Part shown: one piece after another, positions 25,810 through 34,590 of the stretch
Numbering within the stretch: the first letter of the stretch is position 1
Layout: every line of letters starts with the position of its first letter
Assembly: GCA_016714165.1 (NCBI GenBank)
Contig: JADJNU010000001.1
Span: 1,116,001 to 1,180,000, forward strand
Reading direction: 5' to 3'
DNA: 64,000 nt
DNA from: Bdellovibrionales bacterium
GTDB lineage: Bacteria; Bdellovibrionota; Bdellovibrionia; Bdellovibrionales; UBA1609
Notes under the pieces: model-generated
Database searches by the model: none
Told to the model about the DNA's origin: nothing
Seen by the model: the letters and a program-made list of their open reading frames with translations, nothing else
Made by a program: the position numbers and the translations under genes

Positions 25810-26448
25810 CTAATCTGAAATGGGCTGAGGTTTTAATCCTCGTCCGGGAGAAAAATCCAAATCAGCCGACGAATCCGTGTTTTGGTTCTTCTTCGGCTTT
25901 TTGGGATTCAAAGGTTCGCCCTTAAAGGCGCGATAATAAAATAATAAAACTGGCTCTTTCGTATGTGGATCAATATAAAAAATCTGGTCAACGAAAACTT
26001 TGCGATAAGCGCCTTCTGGATATCTATTCGCCTGGTTAACTGCCCAATTGGCCAAATTTCCGTGGTTTTTCAGAAATCTTTTAAAGTCTCCAATAGTCAA
26101 ATCTAGCGCGCCAGCAAAATACATTCTGAGTTCCTCTAAAATGATTTCCGAATCAGGCTCCAATTCTTCTCCAGTCGTTCTCGCCATTTCCAAGTGAAAA
26201 TCAGTTCCAACAGAGAATCCATCTCCATACATTGAAATTGGAAAGTTCGATTCACTCTCTTTCCGTGCATCTAATGCCTTCCGGATCAGACGAATATGCT
26301 TGGCAATCTTATAATCGGGAAAGAGAGCCCATTGGGCGATTCTCAATCCCAGATAAGCCGTAAAAGTAATCCCCGCTGCCATTTTATAAGTGGGACTCGA
26401 AAGATCAAACACCCCCGAACTCAATAGGGCCCCATTAAGTAAAAACAA
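25810..26448 (-). CDS. unknown membrane-anchored protein
   Basis: 212 residues from TTG 26448 as read. The N-terminus has two hydrophobic stretches (FLLNGALLSSGVF and AAGITFTAYLGLRIAQWALF), then a soluble region with acidic helices and aromatic strands (YRKVFVDQIFYIDPHTKEPVLL). There is no ribosome site for this start, and the frame is continuous with the upstream ORF across its TAA, so it may be the C-terminal half of one 390-residue protein. No family recognised. It ends in a Lys/Pro/Asn-rich tail. Confidence 0.5.
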   Translation of the reverse strand: MFLLNGALLSSGVFDLSSPTYKMAAGITFTAYLGLRIAQWALFPDYKIAKHIRLIRKALDARKESESNFPISMYGDGFSVGTDFHLEMARTTGEELEPDSEIILEELRMYFAGALDLTIGDFKRFLKNHGNLANWAVNQANRYPEGAYRKVFVDQIFYIDPHTKEPVLLFYYRAFKGEPLNPKKPKKNQNTDSSADLDFSPGRGLKPQPISD

Positions 26449-26468
26449 GAAGGCATCTTCGATGCCTT
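26441..26468 (-). terminator. intrinsic terminator overlapping a stop codon
   Basis: Perfect 8-bp stem AAGGCATC/GATGCCTT with a GAA loop on the minus strand, followed by CTTGTTTTT. The TAA stop of the 26467-26985 ORF immediately precedes and partly overlaps the stem. It may end the transcript of that gene. Confidence 0.65.
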
Positions 26469-26985
26469 AACTCCAAAAATAGGGCAATCGTTGTCTGATT
26501 TTCTTGTGAATGTCAGGTGCTACAGTCTTCCTGTAAGCTTCAATTCGATCCACCAAAGCCTGCATGGCTTCCCAACCACGCATCTCATTCCCAACAAAAA
26601 ACAGATCAAAATTAGTTTTCGTTGTATCGGACTCTAATTCGGATAATCGATTCAAAGCCTTTAAAACTATTGCTCTCGGCGCAGTTGAGCCGGTCAGAGA
26701 ATCAGATTGAAAAAAATATCCCTTGCGATCGGGCAGAACCTGATCACTCGCCACTTTCCCGTATTCTCTCAAATACCCTTGTAGGTTCTGTAAAGAATCT
26801 AAAGGATTTACTCTCTCCGCTTGGTCGGTGGGATGCATCCTGAGCATCATCAGACAGGTCTCAGGTTTCATCCAAGGACCGAGGGCCCCAGCTCGAGCCA
26901 CAGGACCGGCAAAATCCAGCAATAATAAAAGGCCAAAGAATAAAATAAAGAGTCGACAAATTTTAAAAGAAGTGAGCTGAATCAT
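26467..26985 (-). CDS. unknown exported protein downstream of the act operon
   Basis: 172 residues. Signal peptide ICRLFILFFGLLLLLDFAGPVARA, then a mature region with WMKPETCLMMLRMHP, a helical stretch LDSLQNLQGYLREYGKV, and an ending IRQRLPYFWS. No recognised family. It starts 91 bases after actF and may be read from the same transcript. The frame continues past TAA 26467-26469 into the next ORF, whose N-terminus is hydrophobic, so a single membrane protein split by a nonsense codon is possible. A strong terminator hairpin at the stop argues that this is a true end. Confidence 0.55.
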   Translation of the reverse strand: MIQLTSFKICRLFILFFGLLLLLDFAGPVARAGALGPWMKPETCLMMLRMHPTDQAERVNPLDSLQNLQGYLREYGKVASDQVLPDRKGYFFQSDSLTGSTAPRAIVLKALNRLSELESDTTKTNFDLFFVGNEMRGWEAMQALVDRIEAYRKTVAPDIHKKIRQRLPYFWS

Positions 26986-27076
26986 TCGGTTCCCTGGCGT
27001 AAGAGTTATCGCCGGTATTACCGCTTGAGACGCGTAATGTCAACTCCTAAAAATGAGGCCCACGGGGACTTTCCTG

Positions 27077-28279
27077 TCAATATGTCACGTGGTGGTGAAT
27101 GGATTCCTGAATACGCGGATCTGAATAAGCCACCACCGAATTTTTGCTCAGAAAGCGGGTGACGGCAAACAGGAACATCCCCAAAAAGCCCAAAAAAATC
27201 AGAACTTCAGAGATCGAAAATTTTACTTCCTCTCTGGAAAAAACCGGATAAACCAACCAATAGAGATCCACATACTGCATAACCAGAATGAGCACGCTGA
27301 CCGCCATCAATTGCGCCGGATTACGTTTCGCCCAACGTGGCAACAGAGCCAAAAATGGAACAATGAATTTAAATATCAGAAGCGACAAGGAAACAAGAAG
27401 CCAGCCATTTTCTGTGCGAGGAATATAAAAAATAGTCTCTTCAGGAAGATTTGCGTACCAGATAAGCATATACTGGGAAAAAGCGATGTAGGCCCAAAAA
27501 ACAGTAAACGCAAAAAGAAATTTTCCAAGGTCATGAAGGTGATCCTCCGTCACCAGTCCGCGCAGCAATCCCTTCTTAGAAAGATACAATATCAGCAAGA
27601 TAGTGGCTGCCATGGTTGACTGAAAAAGCCCTGCAAACGTGTACACTCCATAGATTGTGCTAAACCAGTGAGGCTCCAGACTCATCAGAGTATCAAAGCC
27701 AAAAAAAGTGTAGCTCAGAGCAAAAACAGGCAAAAAAGCCACGGACCACGCGACTGCTCGATGTGTCAGGCTCTCATCTCCGTTTGAGTCCTGCTTCACT
27801 GAACATCCAATCAGCATTTTAGCAAACAATCCCCACAAAAGAAAAAAACCAACAAATCGAACAACAAAGAAAGGCATATTTAGATAGGCAGACTTATGCT
27901 GAAGCAATGCGTCTTTTGCCACCACATCTGCATGCAACCATTCATAAAGATGTGTTGAGCCGGCTACCAATAAAACCAACCCAGAACCAAATGCATAGGG
28001 AACGTAAGAAGCAAATGATTCAACGAGGCGACGAATATTCACCGACCATCCCGCTTTCGACACGTGCTGGAGAGCCGCAAAAAAAAGACCTCCCAACGCA
28101 ATCGAAAGAAAATAAAAGAAACTCACAAGGTAGGAATGCCAGGCCCTTTCTTTGTCGTTGATCAAGGTTACAACAAAGGCCACAACACCCAAAAACATAA
28201 AAATAGAGTACACCGTTTTCATCCTCACGGAAGGAGTGTAGCTAACCGCGGATAGAGACCTTTTACTTGCACCTGACAT
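27077..28279 (-). CDS. actF: alternative complex III subunit ActF
   Basis: 400 residues, about ten membrane helices (for example VYSIFMFLGVVAFVVTLI, VSFFYFLSIALGGLFFAAL, GWLLVSLSLLIFKFIVPFLALL). HVSKAGWS and PEETIFYIPR are typical of ActF, a homologue of ActC/NrfD that forms the second quinol-side membrane subunit. Alternative complex III passes electrons from quinol to c-type cytochromes in place of the bc1 complex. Last gene of actABCDEF. The coxMNOP genes that often follow in other bacteria are not here. Confidence 0.9.
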   Translation of the reverse strand: MSGASKRSLSAVSYTPSVRMKTVYSIFMFLGVVAFVVTLINDKERAWHSYLVSFFYFLSIALGGLFFAALQHVSKAGWSVNIRRLVESFASYVPYAFGSGLVLLVAGSTHLYEWLHADVVAKDALLQHKSAYLNMPFFVVRFVGFFLLWGLFAKMLIGCSVKQDSNGDESLTHRAVAWSVAFLPVFALSYTFFGFDTLMSLEPHWFSTIYGVYTFAGLFQSTMAATILLILYLSKKGLLRGLVTEDHLHDLGKFLFAFTVFWAYIAFSQYMLIWYANLPEETIFYIPRTENGWLLVSLSLLIFKFIVPFLALLPRWAKRNPAQLMAVSVLILVMQYVDLYWLVYPVFSREEVKFSISEVLIFLGFLGMFLFAVTRFLSKNSVVAYSDPRIQESIHHHVTY

Positions 28280-28322
28280 GGAATTGCTCCTCTAATTTCA
28301 AAACACTCAATTACTCAGTTAC

Positions 28323-28885
28323 TCAGTTGGCAGCCGGACGCTTCTGCAAAGTCCTGACGTAATTGACCAAAGACCAACGAGCCTTCTCGTCCTGAATCTG
28401 GACCAGATAACTTCCCATTACGCCTTGTCCATCCGTCACAATATGAAAAATGCGCCCATCTGAAAATGCCTTTACCTTGTCAGACAAAAGGGGCGGTGGA
28501 CGCAAAAGCATCTTCTCTGCGACCGGACCATCGCCAGCACCCAAAGCTCCGTGACAAACAGAGCAGTAAATATCAAATTTCTTCTTACCAAGTTGCAATG
28601 TTTCCTTAGAAAAATCTGCTACCAGAGGATTCTTTAGATTTTTCTCTGCGCCTTCCGGATCTCCCTTGTAGGCATAAGGTTTGTATCCTCGTGGAATTGT
28701 GTTTTTGGGAGGGACACGCATCGCCAGATTTCCCTTGCCGATGGATCCCAGTCTTGAAACTTAACTGAGCTCTGGTCCATCATCTGCTGTACCAATTCGA
28801 TGTTTGTCTGATTTTTTCCAGCATTGCAGGAAACCAGTCCAAGAAACGCAATGAATGAAGCGAGACTCAATACCTTCTGCTTCAT
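28323..28885 (-). pseudogene. actE: alternative complex III cytochrome c subunit ActE, frameshifted
   Basis: The first frame from ATG 28885 gives a lipoprotein signal (FIAFLGLVSC) and KFQDWDPSAR, then drifts. The second frame resumes with NLAMRVPPKNTIPRGYKPY, the conserved ActE start, and holds the single heme site CSVCHG, a Met ligand region GVMGSYL and the C-terminal helix. One base is missing at about 28729-28741, most simply in AAA or GGG (restored reading SARENLAMRVPP). ActE is an essential mono-heme subunit of the complex, so a sequencing error is as likely as a mutation. It starts one base after the actD stop. Confidence 0.85.
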
Positions 28886-28886
28886 A

Positions 28887-29444
28887 TTAGAACTCCGTTC
28901 TTTTTACTTCGGACGCGCCGAGATCATTAAAAAGCTTTTCAATCTGTGTCACATTAAAACCCAGGTCATCTTCCGGAATAAAAATGGCGAACTTTGAACA
29001 GCTAAGATCAGGATCGATAACGGGAGGAGCCACTTTTGGGAGACCATTTATCAAAATCATGGCACCAACTGAGCTCAGGGCTGCAAATAAAATGGTGGTC
29101 TCAAAAATCACAGGGATAAATGCAGCAAGAGACCACATTGGTTTGCCACCAATGTTGATTGCCCAATCAACGACGGAGGTCCACCATGTGAACCAAACGC
29201 CAAAGGCACAACCCAACACACCAAATGCCAAAGTAATCCAAGGAATGTAGGAACGTGATATACCGGCAGCTTCATCAATACCATGCAAGGGAAACGGACT
29301 AATTGCATCAAATTTTCTAAAGCCAGCTTCTCTCACCTTTGCAACCGCACGAACCAGTTGGTGCTCATCCAGCCAAATTCCCGCAACACCCTTTTTGCCC
29401 TTATACTGCCAAGCGTACACTAAAGACTCTATTGTTTTAAGCAT
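28887..29444 (-). CDS. actD: alternative complex III subunit ActD
   Basis: 185 residues from ATG 29444, overlapping the actC end by eight bases. Belongs to the DUF3341 type: a soluble N-terminal part (WLDEHQLVRAVAKVREAGFRKFDAISPFPLHGID), two membrane helices (IPWITLAFGVLGCAFGVWF and LAAFIPVIFETTILFAAL) and a cytoplasmic-face tail (SKFAIFIPEDDL). It packs beside ActC in the complex; it has no cofactor. Gene order and coupling fit an act operon. Confidence 0.92.
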   Translation of the reverse strand: MLKTIESLVYAWQYKGKKGVAGIWLDEHQLVRAVAKVREAGFRKFDAISPFPLHGIDEAAGISRSYIPWITLAFGVLGCAFGVWFTWWTSVVDWAINIGGKPMWSLAAFIPVIFETTILFAALSSVGAMILINGLPKVAPPVIDPDLSCSKFAIFIPEDDLGFNVTQIEKLFNDLGASEVKRTEF

Positions 29445-30795
29445 GGTGTCCTCCCTCTCGACCCACCCCAAGCACCGGTTTGACCTCGGCTATCGCAATG
29501 GGAGGCAATGTCCGTAAATAGAGTAAGAACAGAGTAAAAAACATCCCAAAACTACCAAATAAGGCACCAAAATCGTAGATGGTCATCAAGTGCATACCCC
29601 AACTGGCAGGCAAGAAATCCCGATGAAGTGACGTGATCACGATCACATATCGTTCAAACCACATTCCAATGTTCACGAAAATTGAAACAACAAACATAAT
29701 CGCGATGGTCCGCCTTGCTTTTCTCCACCAAAAAATCTGGGGGATCAGCACATTGCATGTCACCATGATCCAATAAGCCCAACCGTAAGGACCGAAAGCA
29801 CGATTCAAGAACACAAAACCCTCATAAGGAGAGCCACCGTACCAGGCAATAAAGAATTCCATCCCATAGGCATAACCAACCATCAGTCCGGTCGACATAA
29901 TGATTTTATTCATCGCCTCCATGTGATCGATTGTAACGTAGTCTTTGAAGGTAGGTACCAGATAGCGAATAATGCTCATCAATGTAACAACCATTCCAAA
30001 TCCAGAAAAAATAGCACCAGCCACAAAGTAGGGCGGAAAGATAGTTGCGTGCCAACCAGGAAGTCCTGAAACCGCAAAATCAAAAGAAACGATCGAGTGC
30101 ACAGAAAGAACAAGAGGCGTGCTCAGTCCCGCGAGCAGCATGTACACTATTTCATAATGATTCCAAGCGCGCGCCGTCCCTCGCCAGCCAAGAGATAAAA
30201 TCCCATAAATCAGTTTTCTCAGGGGGTGTTTTGCACGGTCTCGAATTGTGGCCAAATCAGGAACCATCCCAATGTACCAAAAAACCATGGAGACCGTTGC
30301 GTAAGTCGATACAGCAAAAACGTCCCACAGAAGTGGCGAGCGAAAATTAACCCAAAGAGGACCTCTCTGATTCGGGTAGGGAAGAAGCCAATATCCAAGC
30401 CAAGGACGACCGGTATGTAAAATAGGAAATGTTCCAGCAACCATCACAGCAAAAACCGTCATCGCTTCGGCGGTTCTGGCAATTGAAGTTCTCCATTTTT
30501 GCCGAAACAAAAAGAGAACCGCAGATATCAATGTTCCTGCATGTCCAATACCGATCCAAAATACGAAGGTGATGATATCAGTACCCCAACCGACAGGGCT
30601 ATTAACACCTTGAAGGCCCATGCCGTAGAAAGCTGTAGCTCCCATCGCCACAATATAAACGAGAAACAAAACTTTGGCGCTTGCAAGAGCCGCAAAATAT
30701 CTCCGAGGAGGAAATCGCTCCAAAAGAGAAACAATATCCTCGGTGATTGTTTTATATGTCTTTTCGCCCAATATAAGCTGATTGCGTTTTATCAT
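29437..30795 (-). CDS. actC: alternative complex III quinol-binding subunit ActC
   Basis: 452 residues with about ten helices of the NrfD/PsrC type. Conserved segments include PVGWGTDIITFVFWIGIGHAGTLISAVLFLF, FRQKWRTSIARTAEAMTVFAV, HTGRPW, PLVLSVHSIVSFDFA and YGMEFFIAWYGG. ActC offers a quinol-oxidation site at the periplasmic side. Start overlaps the actB stop (ATGA at 30792-30795). Membrane-embedded in the inner membrane. Confidence 0.95.
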   Translation of the reverse strand: MIKRNQLILGEKTYKTITEDIVSLLERFPPRRYFAALASAKVLFLVYIVAMGATAFYGMGLQGVNSPVGWGTDIITFVFWIGIGHAGTLISAVLFLFRQKWRTSIARTAEAMTVFAVMVAGTFPILHTGRPWLGYWLLPYPNQRGPLWVNFRSPLLWDVFAVSTYATVSMVFWYIGMVPDLATIRDRAKHPLRKLIYGILSLGWRGTARAWNHYEIVYMLLAGLSTPLVLSVHSIVSFDFAVSGLPGWHATIFPPYFVAGAIFSGFGMVVTLMSIIRYLVPTFKDYVTIDHMEAMNKIIMSTGLMVGYAYGMEFFIAWYGGSPYEGFVFLNRAFGPYGWAYWIMVTCNVLIPQIFWWRKARRTIAIMFVVSIFVNIGMWFERYVIVITSLHRDFLPASWGMHLMTIYDFGALFGSFGMFFTLFLLYLRTLPPIAIAEVKPVLGVGREGGHHA

Positions 30796-33700
30796 GAGTG
30801 ATGACCTTCCCCGTGAGCTGAATCCGACTTTAATCGATCCGCATGACGAACCTTTGTCTGATAGCGAACAGCTGGAGCCGCATTAAATTCCTCGAGAAGA
30901 CTGTAGCTACGGGCTTCTTTGAAGCGCTTACTCACCAAACTTTCAGGATCATTCATATCTCCAAAAATAATGGCTCCCGTAGGACACGACTGCTGACAGG
31001 CGACTTGGAAATCAGTCGCTTTGAACTCACGATCTTCAACCCTCGCCTGATGTTTCGCGCCCTTAATACGATGAATACAGAAAGTGCATTTCTCCATGAC
31101 CCCTCGAGATCGAACTGTCACTTCGGGATTCAGAGCCAAATGCATCGGAGCTTCGATCTGAGTGTAATCAAACCAATTGAAACGACGAACTTTGTAGTAG
31201 CAATTGTTAGCGCAATATCTTGTCCCAACGCAACGATTGTAAATCATGTCATTGGTCCCCTCGCTCGAATGAGTCGTGGCAGCGACCGGGCAAACTGTTT
31301 CGCAAGGAGCATTGTCACAGTGTTGACACGGCAAGGGTTGGTAAACAACTCCTGGATCGTCTGGCTGCCCTGTAAAGTATCGATCAATCCGCAACCAGTG
31401 CATTTCACGACCCTTCAGGACATATTTCTTTCCAACCACCGGAATATTGTTCTCGGATTGGCAGGCAATCACACAAGCCGAACAGCCCGTGCAAACATTT
31501 TGATCAATTGCCATGGCCCACTTATGGCCTTTGTATTCAAAACCACTCCACATACTCATCATTTTATGTCTATGAATATTGGCCTCGGGATTCACCAGGT
31601 ATTGATCGAGCGTGGCCTCAACTACAATTTGACGCCCTTCCATCGAATGATGTCCCTGAACATTAGCAAGCTCAATGCACTTTTCAGTCTTCTCAAGCTT
31701 CACATCAAGACCCGAATACACCGTCTGTCCGTTATCAAAGCCGGCGAATTCATAGGCATTAACGCCCACTCCATCGGCCACACGTCCAGCTCCCTTTCGA
31801 CCATAGCCGACGGCCAAACCAACAACTCCGCTCGCCTGTCCTGGCTGAATGTGCGCTGGAGCTTCAAGGACTTGCTCTCCAACAATTAACTTGAGGACAT
31901 CGCCTTCTCGAACTTTAAGCTCTCGGGCATCTTTTGGTGACAAACAAGCATAGTTATCCCAGCAAATTTTTGTGACAGGGTCAGGAAACTCCTGCAGCCA
32001 AGACACATTGGCGAGGCGTCCATCTAAGAGACCAAGGGTCGGATAAAGAACCAATTCGAAATTAGGAACTTCACGTCCCTTAAAGGCAGCAGTGCGAAGT
32101 GCTCCGATATCAAAGTTACGTGGGCCATGCCCCTGACTGCCCTCGGTCGTGTCAAAAACTCCCACTTGTAAGACTTCGTACCAAAACTCTTCAAAACCGA
32201 GCTTGCCTATGTCTTTGCCGCGATGCCGAGCATGAATCGAATTTTTCCAGTATTCACGAAGATAATCATACCAAGTCTCGGCCTTTAAGGAGGACGAACT
32301 GATACCAAGGCCCTTCGCCCAAGAAAGAAGGCTATCTTGAAAGGATCTTGTGCTATTCAAAGGCTCAATGGTTGGCTGCTGAATGCTGTAGACGCCGGCA
32401 ACCACTTCCATATCGCTCCAGTTTTCCATCTCGTGATGACTGGGAGCCAAGTAGCTGCACATTTGCCCCGTCTCATCAGCTCGATCTCCCACATAAACGC
32501 TTGTCTCAAGCTTTTTAAATGCTTCAACGAATCCCGAGGCCTTCGGAGCCGCATAAACGGGATTCGCCCCGTGAATGATCAACCGCTTGACCTTGCCGCT
32601 TCCAATGTCACCAATCAGTTGCTCCAAATCAGAAGATGTTCCTTGGTATCCTGTATAGGTCCAGCCTCTTGCATCAATCGTGCTGCCATCATTTTCTAAA
32701 AGAGTATTGAGAAAATTGGCGGCCACTTGCAGCCCCTGCTGTTGAGCCGTCTGACCTGTCATGCCTCCAACCAAAACCAATGACTGACCTCGATGAGCCC
32801 ACAGATCTGCCGCTACGTGAGAAAATGTTTTTCCATCAATAGACAAGCGATCTGAGACTTTTGCGTATGGCTCTAGCAGTGCCTTAAGGGATCCGTCGCC
32901 AGCAAAGCGAGAAACCTTCGAGCCAACCACCAACTCATATATAAGGCCCATGACCACATCTAATTGCTGGCTTGGACGAATTTGATATCGCTCATCTGCA
33001 TTTGAACCGGTCAAAGACATCAGCGACTCGAAACAAACCAGCTTATTCATATCTTTGCCCGGCTGTCGGCCATGAGCGAAATGGCGCATGTGTTCAACTG
33101 GCTGGCCTGTTGTTCCTAAAAAGTCAGAATCGATTGATAAAATATATTTTGCCTTATCAATGCGCAAATGAGGTAAAACATCCTGACCATAGCAGGCCTT
33201 CTGTCCCCTTCGCGTCGAATCCATTGCCAAGGGATCCCATGTATACAGCTTCGCCCCGGCGGCCCTCCCAAATTCCTCGACGAGATTCCGAGTCGAGGGA
33301 GAAAGGATCGAGCCAACCAGAATGCCTACCGACCCCTTTTTTAGCTCAGCAGCAACAGCGGTATCAAGAGCCTCCCAAGTCAAAGAAGTCGACCCGTTCA
33401 TAGGACCTTTGGCACGATCAGGGTCGTAAAGAGCTAGCAAGTGAGCATGAGAGCGTGCACTCATCGCTCCTTTGTTGATGGGATGGCCGGCGTTTCCTTC
33501 TGCCTTGATTGGCCGCCCCTCGCGAGTCGCTACCACTAAGCCAAAGCCCATTGAACCATCGGCAAACGATGAAGAATAATAATTGATCTTTCCAGGTGTG
33601 ATTTCAGGAGGACGATTGACATACGGAACAATTTTCTGAACGGGGCGTCGAACGCATCCGAAGGTGCTCAAGGCCATGCTCGCGCCCATGACCTTCAAAA

Positions 33701-33866
33701 ATTCTCGACGTGCCCAGCCACCCTGTCCCTCATCAGACCCAAGTGGACTTGATTGAAATTCATTCTCAGCCTGACGCTTAAATTCGGGATCATGGCTCCA
33801 CTGATCGAGGCTAAGCCAATATTTTGGCGATCCATTTCCTTCAGAACCGGTTTGTTTCGTATCCAT
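30792..33866 (-). CDS. actB: alternative complex III iron-sulfur/molybdopterin-like subunit ActB
   Basis: 1024 residues, a fusion of a molybdopterin-oxidoreductase-like domain (about 1-770) without obvious Mo use and a C-terminal ferredoxin domain. Tat motif ARREFLKVMGASMA at 52-65, after the family N-terminus KYWLSLDQWSHDPEF. Cys clusters: CTGCSACVIAC, CQHCDNAPCETVC, a CANNC region and CTFCIHRI with CQQSCPTG, giving three 4Fe-4S and one 3Fe-4S cluster in relatives. It relays electrons from ActC to the heme subunits in the periplasm. It follows actA by 24 bases. Confidence 0.95.
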   Translation of the reverse strand: MDTKQTGSEGNGSPKYWLSLDQWSHDPEFKRQAENEFQSSPLGSDEGQGGWARREFLKVMGASMALSTFGCVRRPVQKIVPYVNRPPEITPGKINYYSSSFADGSMGFGLVVATREGRPIKAEGNAGHPINKGAMSARSHAHLLALYDPDRAKGPMNGSTSLTWEALDTAVAAELKKGSVGILVGSILSPSTRNLVEEFGRAAGAKLYTWDPLAMDSTRRGQKACYGQDVLPHLRIDKAKYILSIDSDFLGTTGQPVEHMRHFAHGRQPGKDMNKLVCFESLMSLTGSNADERYQIRPSQQLDVVMGLIYELVVGSKVSRFAGDGSLKALLEPYAKVSDRLSIDGKTFSHVAADLWAHRGQSLVLVGGMTGQTAQQQGLQVAANFLNTLLENDGSTIDARGWTYTGYQGTSSDLEQLIGDIGSGKVKRLIIHGANPVYAAPKASGFVEAFKKLETSVYVGDRADETGQMCSYLAPSHHEMENWSDMEVVAGVYSIQQPTIEPLNSTRSFQDSLLSWAKGLGISSSSLKAETWYDYLREYWKNSIHARHRGKDIGKLGFEEFWYEVLQVGVFDTTEGSQGHGPRNFDIGALRTAAFKGREVPNFELVLYPTLGLLDGRLANVSWLQEFPDPVTKICWDNYACLSPKDARELKVREGDVLKLIVGEQVLEAPAHIQPGQASGVVGLAVGYGRKGAGRVADGVGVNAYEFAGFDNGQTVYSGLDVKLEKTEKCIELANVQGHHSMEGRQIVVEATLDQYLVNPEANIHRHKMMSMWSGFEYKGHKWAMAIDQNVCTGCSACVIACQSENNIPVVGKKYVLKGREMHWLRIDRYFTGQPDDPGVVYQPLPCQHCDNAPCETVCPVAATTHSSEGTNDMIYNRCVGTRYCANNCYYKVRRFNWFDYTQIEAPMHLALNPEVTVRSRGVMEKCTFCIHRIKGAKHQARVEDREFKATDFQVACQQSCPTGAIIFGDMNDPESLVSKRFKEARSYSLLEEFNAAPAVRYQTKVRHADRLKSDSAHGEGHHS

Positions 33867-33890
33867 ATCTCTTCCAGGCTCCCAAAGCTG

Positions 33891-34412
33891 TTAATAGTGA
33901 CAGGTGGAACATTCAACCGAAGCATTATTCTCCGGCTGGCGGTGACAACTCACGCACCAACCCATAGAAAGACTATTATATTGTTTTACAATAGGCATCG
34001 TCTCTACGGGGCCATGGCATTCTTGGCAAACCTTCCCGGCTCTTATATGGGCAGAGTGATTGAACTTAACATGGTCCGGCAACAAATGCACTTTCTGCCA
34101 AGCAATCGACTCTCCCGCACTGTAAAGCTCATTGAGTTTTTGAATATTTGGTTTGTCGAGCCCGACCGTTAGGTGGCAATTCATACAAATATTCATGCTG
34201 GGAACTGAAGAGTGACGAGATGTCTCAACCGCAACGTGACAGTACTTACAATCAATTTTGTGAGTGCCGGCATGAAGCTCATGTGAGAAAGGAAGAGGCT
34301 GGTCTGGCATATACCCCTTATTATAACCAATAGTCACCTTATTGTTATTGATGAGATACACAAAACCCGAAAGCCCGCCCAACAGTCCAAGTACGACCGC
34401 AGCGCCGATCAC
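33891..34412 (-). CDS. actA: alternative complex III pentaheme cytochrome ActA
   Basis: 173 residues from GTG 34412. One N-terminal anchor helix (IGAAVVLGLLGGLSGFVYLI), then five CxxCH heme sites: CKYCH, CMNCH, CQECH, CVSCH and CSTCH. PFSHELHAGTHKIDCKYCH is typical of ActA. It receives electrons within alternative complex III and passes them to c-type cytochromes or an oxidase. First gene of the operon. The start has no clear ribosome site; the frame is open for only six codons upstream, so the choice is constrained. Confidence 0.93.
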   Translation of the reverse strand: MIGAAVVLGLLGGLSGFVYLINNNKVTIGYNKGYMPDQPLPFSHELHAGTHKIDCKYCHVAVETSRHSSVPSMNICMNCHLTVGLDKPNIQKLNELYSAGESIAWQKVHLLPDHVKFNHSAHIRAGKVCQECHGPVETMPIVKQYNSLSMGWCVSCHRQPENNASVECSTCHY

Positions 34413-34489
34413 CTTTTTGTCATGAGTTACCTACATACAGTGTGGAAATCTGAGCTGTTATTAATTAATTTTCAAGAACAATTTATTTA

Positions 34490-34518
34490 TCTATAATTCT
34501 GGGATTCGAGCTTGGCAA
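34490..34518 (-). promoter_or_regulatory. sigma-70-like promoter of the act operon
   Basis: On the minus strand TTGCCA (34518-34513), a 17-base spacer and TATAGA (34495-34490) stand about 80 bases before the actA start in an AT-rich stretch. Good agreement with the -35/-10 consensus and position at the head of an operon. Not experimentally supported. Confidence 0.55.
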
Positions 34519-34590
34519 TAACGAAATAAAGATTTTGTTAAGGAGTCCAGGCCGCCATGAAAAAACCTTAAACCCCTGCCTAACTAAAAT

